From NCBI GenBank assembly GCA_947846985.1, contig CANTUZ010000002.1:135679889-135743888 (forward strand): DNA of 64,000 bases. The letters are read 5' to 3'. Positions 39,520 to 51,821 of the stretch are shown here, one piece after another (the first letter of the stretch is position 1; each line of letters starts with the position of its first letter). The notes below the pieces were generated by a model that saw only the letters and a list, made by a program, of their open reading frames with translations, did no database searches and was not told the DNA's origin. The position numbers were made by a program, and so were the translations under genes. Source of the stretch: Fratercula arctica (lineage: Eukaryota > Chordata > Aves > Charadriiformes > Alcidae).

Positions 39520-40090
39520 AGGTCTGATCTCTGTGGGGCTGCTTTGGAGATTCCTTTTCACAGGTTAAACTGAGATCTCATTTGCCAGTTTCTGAAGAAT
39601 TTAATGTGTGTCATGTTGATTTTGTCGTCTTCCAGATATTTCATAAGACTTCTCTCATCTTGTTTCAAGTAAAGAAGTTTGAGTATTATACATCAACATT
39701 ATTATCCTTTAGTCAACCAAAATTACAGAAAATATAATGTGAAACCGGTTTGATAGGATTATTTTCCATAAACACAAATGAACTCGCATTAATTACGCTA
39801 CTTCCTTTTAATTCTTTATTAATTCAATTTGTATTAGCTGTTCCATTATTTTTCCAAGGTTTTATGTCACACTGACAAGCCTATAATTACTTAGGTCATC
39901 TCTTTTATTCTTTTTAAATATTGGCATGTTAACTTTCTTTTGCTCTCCTGAAACTCCCCCTGTGTTGCAAGAGTTATTGAAAATCAACATTAATAGTCAA
40001 GCTCCTCAACGGTGCCTTTAAACCTGTCGGAAACAGGTTATCCAAACCTGCTAATTTAAAAATGTTTAATTTCCTGTTCCAAAGCGGAAT
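39520..40090 (-). mobile_element. Ancient LINE relic (CR1/L3-like, RT-side segment), heavily decayed
   Basis: The plus strand is the antisense of an old LINE RT region. Recognisable blocks in order are CTTCCAGATATTTCATAAGA, CTGACAAGCCTATAATTACTT, TTTTTAAATATTGGCATG, GTTATTGAAAATCAACATTA and CCTGCTAATTTAAAAATG. No open frame survives. I recognise the family from its widespread amniote copies. The exact subfamily needs a repeat library. Confidence 0.55.
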
Positions 40091-43000
40091 GGAAACAGCT
40101 GCAAAGTTCCTGAAACACATACAGCTCTTACCCCTCTAAATCAAGCCAGGAAGAACTGGGAATGCTCAGGGTCCCCCATCACTTGGAAAGAGTCATAGAG
40201 GGCAATGACAAGAATAATTTCTGACTGCGATACAGAAGAGAAGGCGACAAGCGAATACTCTTTGACCTGAAAGTTGTTTAAACACGACTGTTTCTGTTTT
40301 AGCAGAGGTGGAAACTGAGATGTGGGGAACCTTAGCAAAGTCCACACAGAGCACATATCAAACCTAATATAAGAAGTCAGAAGGTCTGAGCCCCTCCATG
40401 CCTAAGAGCTATAGGCAGCTCCTCACACACCCTCCCCTGTGGAGACCAGAGGTTCCAACCAAAAATCACCACATCAAAGCACAAACAAAAAGGTACAACT
40501 GTTTATCATTAGTTGATTTTCTTTTTATTGGAATTACATTTAACAATAACTATGAAAAGGGAAGTAAATCAATTAATTGCTGATTTTTTTCATTTCTTCC
40601 ACAGAATTAATTGGTTTTGCCTCAGAGTGAATTGTTTTTGTAAAGCAATCGGCACACTTGGAGTTAGCACGATGTATAACCACAAGTAATTTTTAAAATA
40701 AGACTGATTATCATTTGGACTTCTATGTTGTCTTTTTATGGAAATAATGAGGAAAAAAAATACTTAATGCAGACATACAAAAAAATACTGTGTTAGGAGC
40801 CGAGAAAAACAGCTTGGGATATTACATGCCAAACTGAGCCAGTACAGTATTAAAGACCAAATATCCACATTTTAAGGTTATTTGTTGTAAGATTGGACTT
40901 CTGAAACATGCAAGTATGCACGAGCTTAAAAGAATTATGAAGTCAAAGGCAAAAAAATAAATTAAAAATTTAAATAAATGTCTGATACAGTCTAGTACTA
41001 AAACAGTCACACTTCTATATAGCATTTTCTGAGATATGTTCAAGTAGGAAAGCAGCTGAGACCAACTAGTGTCACTGAAAACAAGCTATAATGTTAAAAT
41101 ATTGAATTGCTCTTGGCCAGAGTAGCTAATGCGAGTTATAAATTTGAATTCTGTTCCTTTATGCTTAGCGCTTGGAAATGTGGAATGATCCAGCAACCAT
41201 GAGAAATCTATATAAATTGAATACTGTGTTTGCATCTTTGTGATTTAGCATTCTAAAACACTCAGACAAAAGAAAGGCTGCATTAAGAGAAGTCACATAT
41301 ATTCAGTTATTATCTGTTATATATATAATAGATATTACATATTCAGTTATTATATATTCAGAAGTTAGGCAATACCATCTCTGAGATTGCTTTTATAATG
41401 CTAATTCAGCCCAGCTGTGTGAGTCCCTTTCCAAACAGCGGGTCATTTAATGAGAGCCTTATTTTTCAGAGGACCTCTGTCTCACTCAGATCTGGGAATA
41501 AATTGACAGTTTGTGTTGAAGAAGACACTAAATTGAGGTAGCCAATCCCTTATTCGCTGTAGTAATGGAATTTGCTGTAGTGAACAAGGTGGCACTTGCA
41601 GAAGGTTTTCTGGATGAAGGAATTTGAATATTGCCCAGAAGAATTCAAACTTCTCTTTCCCTATAAAATTCCAAGGTCATACTGGAATCATTTAAACCAA
41701 CATTTTTTAAAATGTCATTAAATCTGTTTTCCTCATTTTCTATACCCCATCTTAAATCTTCGGCTTGATTTGGTGGAATTTTAAACTCTCATAGTTGTAA
41801 TTTAACATTTCATAGACTGTATGTCCTAAAGGAATTGCAGCTGCCCACAGTTAGTCAGAAGCTGGGTTACAGGATACCTGCTGCTCATCTACACCAAAGC
41901 AACTGTGACAATTTGTCCTTCTTTCCTTTTTTACTATTATTGGAACTTAATTCCAGGACACTACAGGCACTCTGAATTTATTAATTACTATGAAAAATCA
42001 GGTCCAAGGTACCTCAGCTTAGGCATCCAAAGTTAGTGAACAATTTCGGCATGCTTCCTTTGTTTCCATCTAAAAGATGTGGAAGAACTGAAATCTGTAT
42101 ATAGTGCCTGAATATCCATACAAGGCGTATGTTCACCAATTGCCCAGCTCTTTGCCCTGCTTCCTAAGAAAAAAGAACATCCATAGTGGGACCTGAATCT
42201 CCATCAATGGTTCTCCACCGAGGTGCTTGATCTGAATTGAAGCATTGCAGGGAACATCACTGTGTAGGTTGCATAATAAATGCATTTTGTGATGTTCCCT
42301 GAAGTGGGAAATTAAGCAAAGATGCTACTACTGATTCAGCTCATGAGAGTAAAGGCAAATTAGTTGGTGGTTGTGAAGTGCTCAGATGCTGGCATGAGGA
42401 ACACTATGGAAAAGTCTGTAAGAAATTAATAATGTCTATCAAAAACAGCATCTGAGCAAAGAGTGATAAATACAGTGCAAGGTCACACGTTGAAATGGGA
42501 AGAAAATAATAGTGAATTATCTGGGCACCATCCATTCTGTCCAATAAATGAGATAAGGGTGTATTGAAAGAATAGTTTATGACCTGATAATCAAAGGCCA
42601 TTGTAAGGTGCTTTCACAGAGGGGGCAGGTTAAGTTTGCACAGGCGGTTTTTATTCTGACCTAACTGTTCTTGTCTTTGCTGATCCTTTGGCAATAACCA
42701 TTGAAACTGTGGGGTATGTACTTGCCCATTTATGTGCCATTTCCCAGATTTTTGTTAGAAGAAAAACTATCTACTTTGAATTACAAAAAGATACATAGGT
42801 GCAATTTATTTCATATTACATTTCACTGGGACTTTTGAGTTCCCTAATTCGTTGAAACTGTTAAACCTCTAAATTCAAAGCGTGTATCATTAACAGATAC
42901 ATGCTCCAATTACCCAAACATACCCTGACATATTTATTCACCAGGTACCCAACTCCTTATGGAATTCAAGTGTATAAACAAGTTCAAGTACATCTACTGT

Positions 43001-44475
43001 CAAGAAATTACACATCCAATTGAGTAGCATTCCCCCTGTATCTGCTTTTTCTAACCATGTGGTCCACAGCACAGTATTATTGTCCCATACGCGTTTTTTT
43101 TTTCTTGTGACTTCCGTTTTTACTTACATATTAAAACATGTCTTTAAATAATGACTTGATCAAGATAAGTTGAAAATCTGTGGCACTGCCAGGCACACCA
43201 CCTGCATTTACAAATCCCTGCTTGGTGCTTTTGTCACAGTAAAATTCTCCCTTTCTTTTAATACTTGCCTAAAATTCACTTCTTAAAATATTACTCCTAT
43301 AAAATTTTATTGAGTCTTGTGATTTTTTTAAATTTAAATAACAAGAGAAATGTTTTTCCAATAGCATTATTGAGTGAAATCAAACATTGATTCCTGCCTT
43401 GCTTTCAGCAGGATCTAGTCTCCAGCTCAGCTGTATTCACTTCACTCCTTACTTGCGTGGACTTTTCTTCCGACAGCATTTTAAAAGGCCTAATTTTACT
43501 TCAAATTTTCATTCTGTGTACATCGCCAGCTGTGAGAAAAGCCACTTTCTTCATGTACTTGTTTTCCTTTGGGGGCTTGTTCCAGTGCAAAGTCAAAACT
43601 GGCTCCCAGCATTATTGATGGGTACCCTGCACTTTGGGTAGCTACGTATAAAGTCTTTATCTATCATTCTGACCTCTACGTTTTTGACATATCAGAGAAT
43701 TGAATCTTCTAGCAAGATTTTTTTAATTCTACTGTTTCTCTCACTAATACAACATCCAGCAACCCAGAATACCATGGTGTAAGAGAGATGTTAGTCTGGA
43801 GCCATCTACTGGTTGCATTGCTCAGCTTTAATAGACAGATGTGAAAAATGACTTTACACGTGTAATTTTATTGTAATTATAAAAATAACAGCATACATTA
43901 ATAGATTAATCACCTAAGTATGTGATGTTTCTTGTGGGTTTTGTGTGATGTTCTTTGTTTGTAAGTTTAAATACTCAGTGAAATTAATATGGCCCAATTA
44001 CCAAAATAAAAAAGAATTTCTCTTGTTCCATGAACAAAATAAAAATAGGGTGGAGGGAGCTCCCATTTATCAATAACACCGAAAAGAAACCAAGGAATAA
44101 TGTAATATTAATGCTAAAATGTAAAAAAATTAGTAGAGTAATCCACATATCTGTAGTTTTATTGCTGTGATGAAGAGGACAAATAATTATTACCGTCTTA
44201 TTTGATGCTTCGTAAGATTTCACCCTGAATTTTTATGTGTTGTACTAAAATAGCTAAGATGCACCATATCCGGTTTTGGGGGGATTGAAAAAGGTCTCAG
44301 TCAATTTTATGATGTTCTTCAAAGGTTTTTATTAAAAATAAATTCAGACAAAAAAGGTAGCAGATGAAGAGAAGTATAAAGCCTTTAAAGCCAGGAGTTC
44401 TAATAAACAAACTACCACAAACTAAAAATAATCCAGACAATTTAGTTTGGGGACCAAAAGTATATTTATATAATG
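40091..44475. other. Intergenic, no gene seen
   Basis: AT-rich unique DNA. Near 41298-41360 the text CATATTCAGTTATTAT-type recurs around a (TA)n core, a small degenerate duplication. No exon or RNA gene could be supported. Confidence 0.6.
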
Positions 44476-44656
44476 ATCATAGAATCACAGAATGGTTTGG
44501 GTTGGAAAGGACCTTAAAGATCACCTAGTTCCAACCCCCCTGCCATGGGCAGGGACACCTCCCACTAGATCAGGCTGCTCAAAGCCCTTTGTCATTTGTT
44601 GCAGCCTGGCCTTGAATGCTTCCAGGGATGGGGCATCCACAACTTCTCTGGGCAAT
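44476..44656 (-). mobile_element. CR1 LINE 3' fragment downstream of SLC7A13
   Basis: It starts with inverted ATCATAGAATCACAGAATGG, then 3' UTR and the last ORF2 codons, with a small insertion near 44590-44605 (TTTGTCATTTGTTGC). It is in the same orientation as SLC7A13 and about 0.5 kb beyond its stop. Confidence 0.88.
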
Positions 44657-44682
44657 GATCCTGTTAAGTATGTATTTACTCA

Positions 44683-44688
44683 TTTATT
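44683..44688 (-). terminator. Candidate SLC7A13 polyadenylation signal (AATAAA on the minus strand)
   Basis: The plus strand reads TTTATT, giving AATAAA on the gene strand about 490 nt beyond the stop codon, just past the TA/CA-rich tract and next to a CR1 fragment. The hexamer is common in AT-rich DNA, so this is only a position worth testing against RNA ends. Confidence 0.25.
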
Positions 44689-44831
44689 ATATGATAATAT
44701 TGATAATTCTTTGTGCTGTAATTTAGCATTATTTCTATTATTGCAATATATGCAACTTTAACTGTGTCGTCAGGAGCAAGAGAGAGCATTCTACAGATTT
44801 ACCAGTTTAAGAGACATTCTTTGCACCTATT

Positions 44832-45092
44832 AAGTATACGTGTACATCTAGATACATCTATGTATACACACAGACACACAAAAATATATACATATTAAGT
44901 CATTGTGCTATGTCTGTACATACATATGCATATATGTAGATATACATATACATGCATGTATATCTAAATATAAGTGCATATATATACACATATATGCATA
45001 TACACATATATGTATGCAATAGATGTATATCCATCTATATATGTGTATACATATACACACATGCATGCACAAGCATGCACGCCTATATATCA
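44832..45092. repeat. TA/CA-rich alternating purine-pyrimidine tract
   Basis: A degenerate (TA)n/(CA)n/(TACATA)n stretch lies directly beyond the SLC7A13 stop, probably in its 3' UTR on the minus strand. Open frames over it are by-products of the low complexity. Confidence 0.8.
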
Positions 45093-45181
45093 CATCTAAC
45101 ATCTTACTTGTACCTTCTACCATCTCAGTTAAACAAAATCCTCTGTTGGATGCTAGTTGTACTGGGATTAAACATTTGCCA

Positions 45182-45427
45182 TTATTCACATTTGCCCTCA
45201 GCAGATCCATCAGCAGGACAGACTTCCAGCAGGAGCTGTAAGTGGCAAGTAATTTTATCAAGAAAGGCAAAACGCAATTTAAAATGTATAAAAGGCAGAT
45301 AAACAATAAGACTTCCCAGCATAAACAGGAAAGCATAGACATATTGCAGGTTCGGAGACCAGACTATGGGAGCTAAAACTAGGAAGACAGACATTGCCAC
45401 CATCACAAATGGAACTGGTAGAAAGAC
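45182..45427 (-). CDS. SLC7A13: SLC7A13 coding exon 4 and stop (residues 408-488)
   Basis: The exon is 246 nt and starts VFLPVPFVMVAM after acceptor CTCTTGCAG. It encodes TM11 and TM12, LVLAPIVWSPNLQY then a hydrophobic stretch to LPFIHFKLR. The C tail is FLDKITCHLQLLLEVCP, ending GSAEGKCE and TAA at 45182-45184. The HLQLL motif in the cytoplasmic tail is typical of rBAT-linked light chains. Confidence 0.9.
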   Translation of the reverse strand, partial: VFLPVPFVMVAMSVFLVLAPIVWSPNLQYVYAFLFMLGSLIVYLPFIHFKLRFAFLDKITCHLQLLLEVCPADGSAEGKCE

Positions 45428-48400
45428 CTGCAAGAGAAAGAAAAAAACCAAACATTTTAGGAAATAAACTGACCAACTGTGACTTTATGCCTCATTCATA
45501 AAAGTAATAATGCATTCTTTGCCACACTGTTTGGCACATTTGCCATACTGTTTCTCATTCATCTGACCTAAAATTGCCTACAAGATGGGCAATTTTTCTA
45601 AAATACTTGTTCAGGCTCCATCTATTGTCACGGAGGAGGGACAGGAAGGCCCTGAAAACCATTCGTCCACATTTGATATTATGGGCTCCTAAAAGAAACT
45701 TGGAGTTGGGGGCCTACAAGAAACCATGACAACAAGCATACACTTCTAACCCATCTTTCTGACAGATAGATTGAGATGAAATTAAACCTGTCCTTAACAT
45801 CTGTGGTCATGTCAGGAAAGATGAGAGCAGATGAAGGTTTAATTAACCAGGAATGGCTAGTCTGGATCCCACACTGTTCTGGTTACTGCTCCACACTGGT
45901 ATGGTTTCACGTTGTTTGCACTTCTCCCCCATTCTGCATATATCCATCCCTTGTTTTGAAGTGCAAGCTCTCTGGGGCAGAGACCATCTATTTCTTTTCC
46001 TTCTACAGTGAGGCAAAGTTTTTGAATAAGGCTCTACAGATTGTGATTATTACTTGTATTTTTGCAGTGACTATCCACTTCTGACTTGCACTTGTTCCGT
46101 AACTTTTGCATGCTACCCATGACTCCAAAAAAAAATCTGCAAAAATATTTTATAACTTATTTCCATTTACTTTGTATGGTCGATGTAGATGAGGTTCCCG
46201 GTATCGAAGTACAATCAGGCTTGCACAAGTCAATCCAATCATAAGCCAGGCAGAAAATCCAAAGTAATTTGTTAACGTAATAAGGTCAGAGGGGATTATA
46301 AAAATGGACGCAATGGTGGTTGAAAAAATCATGGCTGGCGCTGGAGTACAGGTGTGGACATTAAGCATTGATATTAAAACAGGTAAATGTCCTGACTGAC
46401 TTCCAGCGTAGCTTAATCGACCTAGCGTGAACATGCTGCTGTTGAGGGCGCCGAATATTGAGACAGCGACAGAGAGAGGAACGATCCAGGCAACAGAGGG
46501 GATCACTCGATCAGCCCAAGTGACTGCCACAGCAACTGCAAGAAAGCAAAGCAGTAGTGGTAGTGTTGGCACCGTGTTCCAAATTACTGACAGACTCAAC
46601 AGAAATGAAACGTAAAATACATGAGATGCCTATTACTTACCAGCAACGCCTGTTTTTTGTTACAGTAGTCAAACATGACTAATCTAATCCTAAGGGGTAT
46701 TTAATTCAGGAGCTAAAAATGTCGTGGGGGGGTGACAGGAAGAAGGAGTGCTGCCTGCTGGAGCAAGGCGGGTAAACCTGCTGGGGCCAATGCCACGGTA
46801 ATAGACTGGCCAGCAGGAGCAAGCTGCATCTCACCGCCATGAATCACAAAGGCACACGCATGGGCAAAGCCACGCGGGGAAAGAAAATGAGCCCATTAGT
46901 CCCCGGCGTGACCACACTGGTGACATGATCTACTGTTAGGAGGAAATGGCCCGCATGAGTGCGTGTGATGGGCAGAGACGGGTCAGCGAGCGTGTTATTA
47001 ATGAGGTTTTGCTTTGAGTGGAACTGGGAAATGTGAAGGATTGTTTCTGAAGAAGAGATATTCAATATTTCTTGGAAATTAGCTATAGCCCATATTGTAG
47101 CAAGGACTAATATTTAGTGAGTTGTTATTTTATAACCAGCTGCCACAACAAATGTAGGTCTTGCAGTGATCTGTATAGCATAGGAAGTTATTAGAGATGG
47201 GGAAAACAACTTCCCCCCCCCAGAAAAAAAGTGGTGAAAGAACAAGAACCGCAGCAATGCATAGCAATGTTTGAAACAAGAGCTATAATTTTAAGGCTGT
47301 ATCCTCAGCTGACACAGATAAGCACAGCTCTGCCGGTCGGTTTGGAGCTGCTTGTGCCAGCTGGGCAGCTGCAATTCAGGGATGCTCTGGTATTTGCTGC
47401 CTCGCTCATTGTAGGATGGATCTGCAAATGTATGCATCCCTCCCAACAGATAGCCTGATAATGGCCGGGAGATAATACAAGGTTGCTGAGTGACAGCTAC
47501 GCTGCTCTCATTTATGCTATCGAGCTGTTCTCACAGGAAAAGAAGTAATTGATCCATACAAATGAGGTTTTTTGTCACTCCTGGAGGCAAGGTCTGACAG
47601 CTCAGCCTCGCTACACTGGTATTTAAAAGGTGCTGTTTGGACAATCGAGAAGAAATACAGCTCCTCTTGCACCTTTTCATGGACAACTGATTGGCACAGG
47701 ATCTGGGAGAGGCTCAGCATACATTGTGCTTTCGTACAGGCTCTTCTAAGGAATCACAATATTTATCATGAATAATCCCACCAAACATACCCAAAATGGC
47801 TACATTTTTGTGCCCATAGTCTTTTCTATGTTACTTATCATGGTAGACTTGTCCACCTCCTAAAGTAATGCTTCAGCCTGAGACACCATGAGGGAAGGAA
47901 GGAAGGAGAAGAGAAGTTTAAAACCACAGAAAACAAAGGCCTTCTCTATACCCACTTGATTACCCAGGTTTTAATATACTTCTGTTTCTTTTTAGACAGT
48001 GCAGGTATAAGCCAACATTTTCAACACCTAATAACATCTGTCTGCATTCAGTCCAACTTGTGTCATACAGCAAAATTAAACAAGAATTCTCTGTCAAAAC
48101 TTAGAAAGAAACCCAGACTTCCCAACTGTCTAGTTAGATGAGCAGAAGCAACCCAGTGAATTGACATCACATGGGTATGCTAACGGAACACACCTTTTTA
48201 ATTAAAAAAAAATCAAATTCGTACCTGAAGAGACAATTTCCTTAGGTGTGAGGACAGTCAGATATGAGATGTTCACCAGTAAGTAAAAAACAATCACTGC
48301 CGGAACAGCAGTCATCACAGTTAAGGGGATATTTCTGCTAGGGTTTTTCATCTCCTCTGAAAAATACCATTTGAAAAGATTAATAAAGCAAGCAACATAG

Positions 48401-51400
48401 CTTCTGCAAGTGCGTTTCAGCAGCGAATCTGTGCAGAACTTGACAAGACTGACAGCAAAGTCCTGCCCAACAGCTCACTATGGCTCCTTTGCTACATTGC
48501 TGTGAGGTTCTACAGTTGTTCTCAAATAGTTTATTATCAAAGAAGTCTAAACAAAATGTTTTTCATTTTTTCAAATTTTTTTTCTTATTTACTCTTTTTT
48601 AACTGTCTTGGAAGGAGGGACAGACAGAGGCCTGATAGACTGGTAAAAATAAAATAATGATAAAAGGACTGATAATTCGATTAGATATTAGGAAGACATT
48701 CTTTATTGTGAGGGTGGTGAGGCACTGGAACAGGTTGCCCAGAGAAGCTGTGGATGCCCCATCCCTGGAAGCGTTCAAGGCCAGGCTGGATGAGGCTTTG
48801 AGCAGCCTGGTCTAGTGGGAGGTGTCCCTGCCCATGGCAGGGGGGTTGGAACTGGATGATCTTTATGGTCCCTTCCAACCCAAACCATTCTATGACTCTA
48901 TGATAACTTTTCTCCGATTTTACAAATATTTGACTTAGATTAGAAAATTGGTTCACTAAGAACTTTTCAAGTAGCCATACTTCTAAGTCACAAGCTTGAA
49001 CATCAGACTCTACAGTTAGGTTATTTATTCTTACATCACCTCATGAGTCCTGATCTGAAACTTTCTGAGTGTTTTTTCCTATTTCTGCACAAAACCTTTC
49101 TCCTTGCTGTTACATCAGGAAATACAGAAAATGTAAGGGGATGAGACTGAAGGTAGTGACAGAAAAGCAGTAATGCAGTGGCTTTAAAAGAGGGCCATTC
49201 CCAGATGGGTTCTGCTGCTGATTACCTTTTCCAGGGCAAAGCTGGAGGAGGAAAACTGTTTAGCGCTAAGCCTGGCATCAAACTTTGCATCTGAACAACT
49301 GAGGCATTGGCACACATTCCTGACCATGTGACAGTCCCAGCAAAAGATGGAGCTGGTTTCCAGAACACTAATAATTCATCCTCATCTCAGTCAAAAAGGG
49401 TCTTTTTCCTCCCTTTCACTCCTTCATCCCTTTCTTCTCACTCCCTCTCCCCTTCCCACTTTCCTCAGCATTTACAAAAAGCTTCCAATAACCCACAAGG
49501 GGGAAGAAGAGAAAAGTCAGATGTGCAGCTTACCTAAGCTCTTTTTTAGGAGACAGAAATCCCTTTTCTCTCTCAAATATAATTTGTCTCCTGCCCAGAA
49601 CATCAGCTTTGAGCCCACCCCAGCGCCGGCTGTAGTACACAGAGCCAGAGGGACTGAATGAGCACAACAGTGAAATTCAGACACGGACTACAGGAGAATT
49701 TGGGATTTATTTCAAATGTGAGAAACACACTTGGTAATTTTGAGCCCAGAAGAGCACAATCACTAAAACTGCCAATTTAAATTTGTCTTTCCATTTGCTT
49801 TGTTGCTCATTACAGTCCTGCCATCCAGCTGGCACCTGATGCGTTAGCTGAAGTTCACCGGAATTAAGTTATCGTTGAAGAATAGGAAATTCAGTTCAGA
49901 AGAGGACTATTGCATAGGTTGCGTCTGCCTAAACAGCTGTGCTGCCCAGTGTATGGTATTTATTATTGCTGCAAACTGAGCAGAAACTAAATTAATATTT
50001 TACCAATATCTTTTTTTTCTTGGGCTTACAAAGCTAAATGCTTGCCTTTAAGGAAGTTCTAAGGTTTCAAAATTATACCTTGCTGATTTATATGACCTTT
50101 TTTATTGCAGCATATTGTTAACGCTGGAATAACTGGATTGTAATAAGAGTCATTTTTTTACACATTAACCCAATTTTCACACTGTTCTTACCATTGAACT
50201 TTGTCTTATGCATTTCACACATTTGGTTTATTTAATGTTTTACACGTGATAGAGGTCAATGGATAGAGTTAACGATAAAAGAGCAACATCCATTTGCTTA
50301 CAGCTTAATTCTATAAATCTGATTATACTGTAAAACACTATTCATTTAACTCGTGATGTGCATAATTAATGTTATGAACATTATCACTGCAGCTTTCATG
50401 AAAAACTGCTCTATTTATTACTGCCACATGTGTCATCAGATACAGAATAGGAAACATAAATAGATATTCAAAAAGGTTTTGAACATTCAAAATTGAGCAC
50501 AAGTTATATGAAAGGATTTATACCATCTTCCTTAGACTCCTCTTCAACTTCTGTGCAAAATCTATTTTCCCAAGGAAGTGACTACTGACCATGCTATATA
50601 TCCCATACAATTATGATATCTTAACAGAATCCAAATGAATTTGTCCATGTACAAACGAGCTGGATAATCTCAGAGAAGGTACAGATATTTAAATACAAAA
50701 TAATCAGTTATCTTTTTGGATTTGGTCCTTACTGTGCACATAGTTTGGCATGCATAGCAATCCTTTTCTAAAAATGCACGAACATGGACATTGAGAAAGA
50801 AAAAATGCAAATTTTTAAGGTGTTAAAAAATCTGTTTATGCATGACATTTTAAATGAACTATTTTGATTTCTCTCATACTCCTTTGAAAACATCAGGCTG
50901 ATTCTGTAGACTGCACAAGAAGCAAGAAACTTCCCTAGAGAGGAACAGCATCTCTTCTACCAGCCCCAACAAACACAGGACTCACGTAAAACTTGAGACC
51001 TTACAGTCTTGAAGGAAAGACAAGTTCTACTAAGATGAGCTGAGGAACGTAAGAATGGCGACTGCAGAACAAAATCTAAAGAAGTGGAGTGAGATACCTG
51101 CCATATAATTGAGGGACCACCAACCACCATACGCGTACAGTCCTTGGAAGAAGGCTTCGGCAACCTGTGATGCGTTGGGGATCTCTGAGCTGAATGCGTC
51201 TTCAAACCTGGCCAGACTCTCCTTTCTCCTGCCCACAAGGAGAACTATGCCACCGACAGCAATGACAGACAAGGCTATCATCTTCAGCAAGGTGAAAACT
51301 GTCTGCACCCAGGCAGACATTTTGACACTGCGGCCATTCAGAATCCCCAGGGACCAGAGAACAGCCAAGGCCAAGCATTTCTTCAGTGTTTCTGGGGCAG

Positions 51401-51821
51401 GGCAAATGCCATAGAAGGGCTGGGTGGCGTATTCAGCAAACAGCAAGGCTCGAGCAGCATTTGATGCTGGCTTGGTAAATGTTGATGTCCAGATAAAGAC
51501 GAAGGCAGGTAGGGATCCAAGGCCTCTTTTAATGTGGCTGTATTCTCCTCCGGAGAAAGGCAGAGCGGTTCCCAGCTCCGCATAGCAGAGGGAACCCATC
51601 AGAGAAACCAGTCCAGATGCTGTCCAGATCATTAGTGCGACGCCAATGTTGAGTAAGGAATGCTTTAACACCCCCGTGGGAGACACAAAGATCCCTGCCC
51701 CGACAATTGATCCTATAATAAAACTTACCCCATCAAGATAACCGATATTTCTTTTCAGTTGCATGTTGGCATTTTCTTTTCTTTTCCCACCTTCGGGATT
51801 GTCGCTCTTTCCTTTTCCCAT
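45182..51821 (-). CDS. SLC7A13: SLC7A13 (AGT1-type) amino-acid transporter light chain, complete, four coding exons
   Basis: This is a 12-helix APC-superfamily transporter of the heteromeric amino-acid transporter light-chain group. In mammals AGT1/SLC7A13 pairs by a disulfide with SLC3A1 (rBAT) and exchanges aspartate, glutamate and cystine in the renal proximal tubule. Joining minus-strand exons 51098-51821, 48225-48356, 46171-46535 and 45182-45427 gives 1467 nt, that is 488 codons plus TAA (human about 470 residues). All junctions are GT/AG and in phase. Visible signatures are the TM1 loop IIGSIVGAGIFVSP (residues 35-48), Cys140 in the TM3-TM4 loop (expected heavy-chain disulfide), AYGGWW with LNYMAEE (from residue 230), VTWADRVIPSVAWIVP early in exon 3, GRLSYAGSQSGHLP, and SPNLQYVYAFL near the C terminus. 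The match in sequence and four-exon layout to mammalian SLC7A13 is stronger than to SLC7A9. That comparison is from memory, not an alignment. The gene is divergent from LRRCC1. Confidence 0.9.
46171..46535 (-). CDS. SLC7A13: SLC7A13 coding exon 3 (residues 286-407)
   Basis: The exon is 365 nt. The acceptor is CTTGCAG and the donor, directly after ...HRPYK, is GTAAAT (phase 0). It encodes TM8-TM10 with the family signature GRLSYAGSQSGHLP, then TPAPAMIF and the IIPSDLITLTNYFGFSAWL helix. Read-through into the intron would add only VNGNKL before a stop. Confidence 0.88.
48225..48356 (-). CDS. SLC7A13: SLC7A13 coding exon 2 (residues 242-286)
   Basis: The exon is 132 nt. Its acceptor reads TTTTTCAG and its donor GTACGA. 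It completes Glu242 and encodes EMKNPSRNIPL, then a hydrophobic helix (TM7) VPAVIVFYLLVNISYLTVL, then TPKEIVSS. This continues the LNYMAEE motif from exon 1. It enters with two bases of a split codon and leaves with one, matching its neighbours exactly. It lacks an ATG-led open frame of useful length and was found by looking for the expected TM7 block. Confidence 0.88.
48678..48904 (+). mobile_element. CR1 LINE 3' fragment in SLC7A13 intron 1
   Basis: It starts inside the RLDIRKTFFIVRVVRHWNRL block, continues to the ORF2 end and 3' UTR, and finishes ATTCTATGACTCTATGAT. It is antisense to the host gene and 322 bp upstream, in gene direction, of exon 2. Confidence 0.9.
49392..49470 (+). repeat. 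Polypyrimidine-rich tract in SLC7A13 intron 1
   Basis: C/T-rich blocks such as CTCACTCCCTCTCCCCTTCC run for about 80 bases. On the gene strand this is a purine tract, so it cannot act as a branch-point/acceptor tract for SLC7A13. Confidence 0.7.
51098..51821 (-). CDS. SLC7A13: SLC7A13 coding exon 1 (residues 1-241)
   Basis: The ATG at 51819-51821 has A at -3 and G at +4. An in-frame TGA lies 18 nt before the A of the ATG, with only AAA and CAG codons between, so the frame cannot extend further upstream. The second Met, at residue 20 (MQLKRN), is a possible alternative start: it sits nearer the start position in human, which has only a few residues before QLKR. The exon encodes the cytoplasmic N tail, TM1 with the unwound GAG substrate loop (41-43), TM2-TM6 and Cys140. 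It ends at MA plus one base, followed by donor GTATCT (phase 1). Confidence 0.9.

Noticed and set aside
44908..45342. Minus-strand 144-codon frame over the SLC7A13 end
   Set aside because: It is a shadow frame, made of the TA/CA-rich tract plus exon 4 read out of phase.
46427..46615. Plus-strand frame opposite SLC7A13 exon 3
   Set aside because: It is antisense to a well-supported coding exon and has low-complexity Thr/Ala text.
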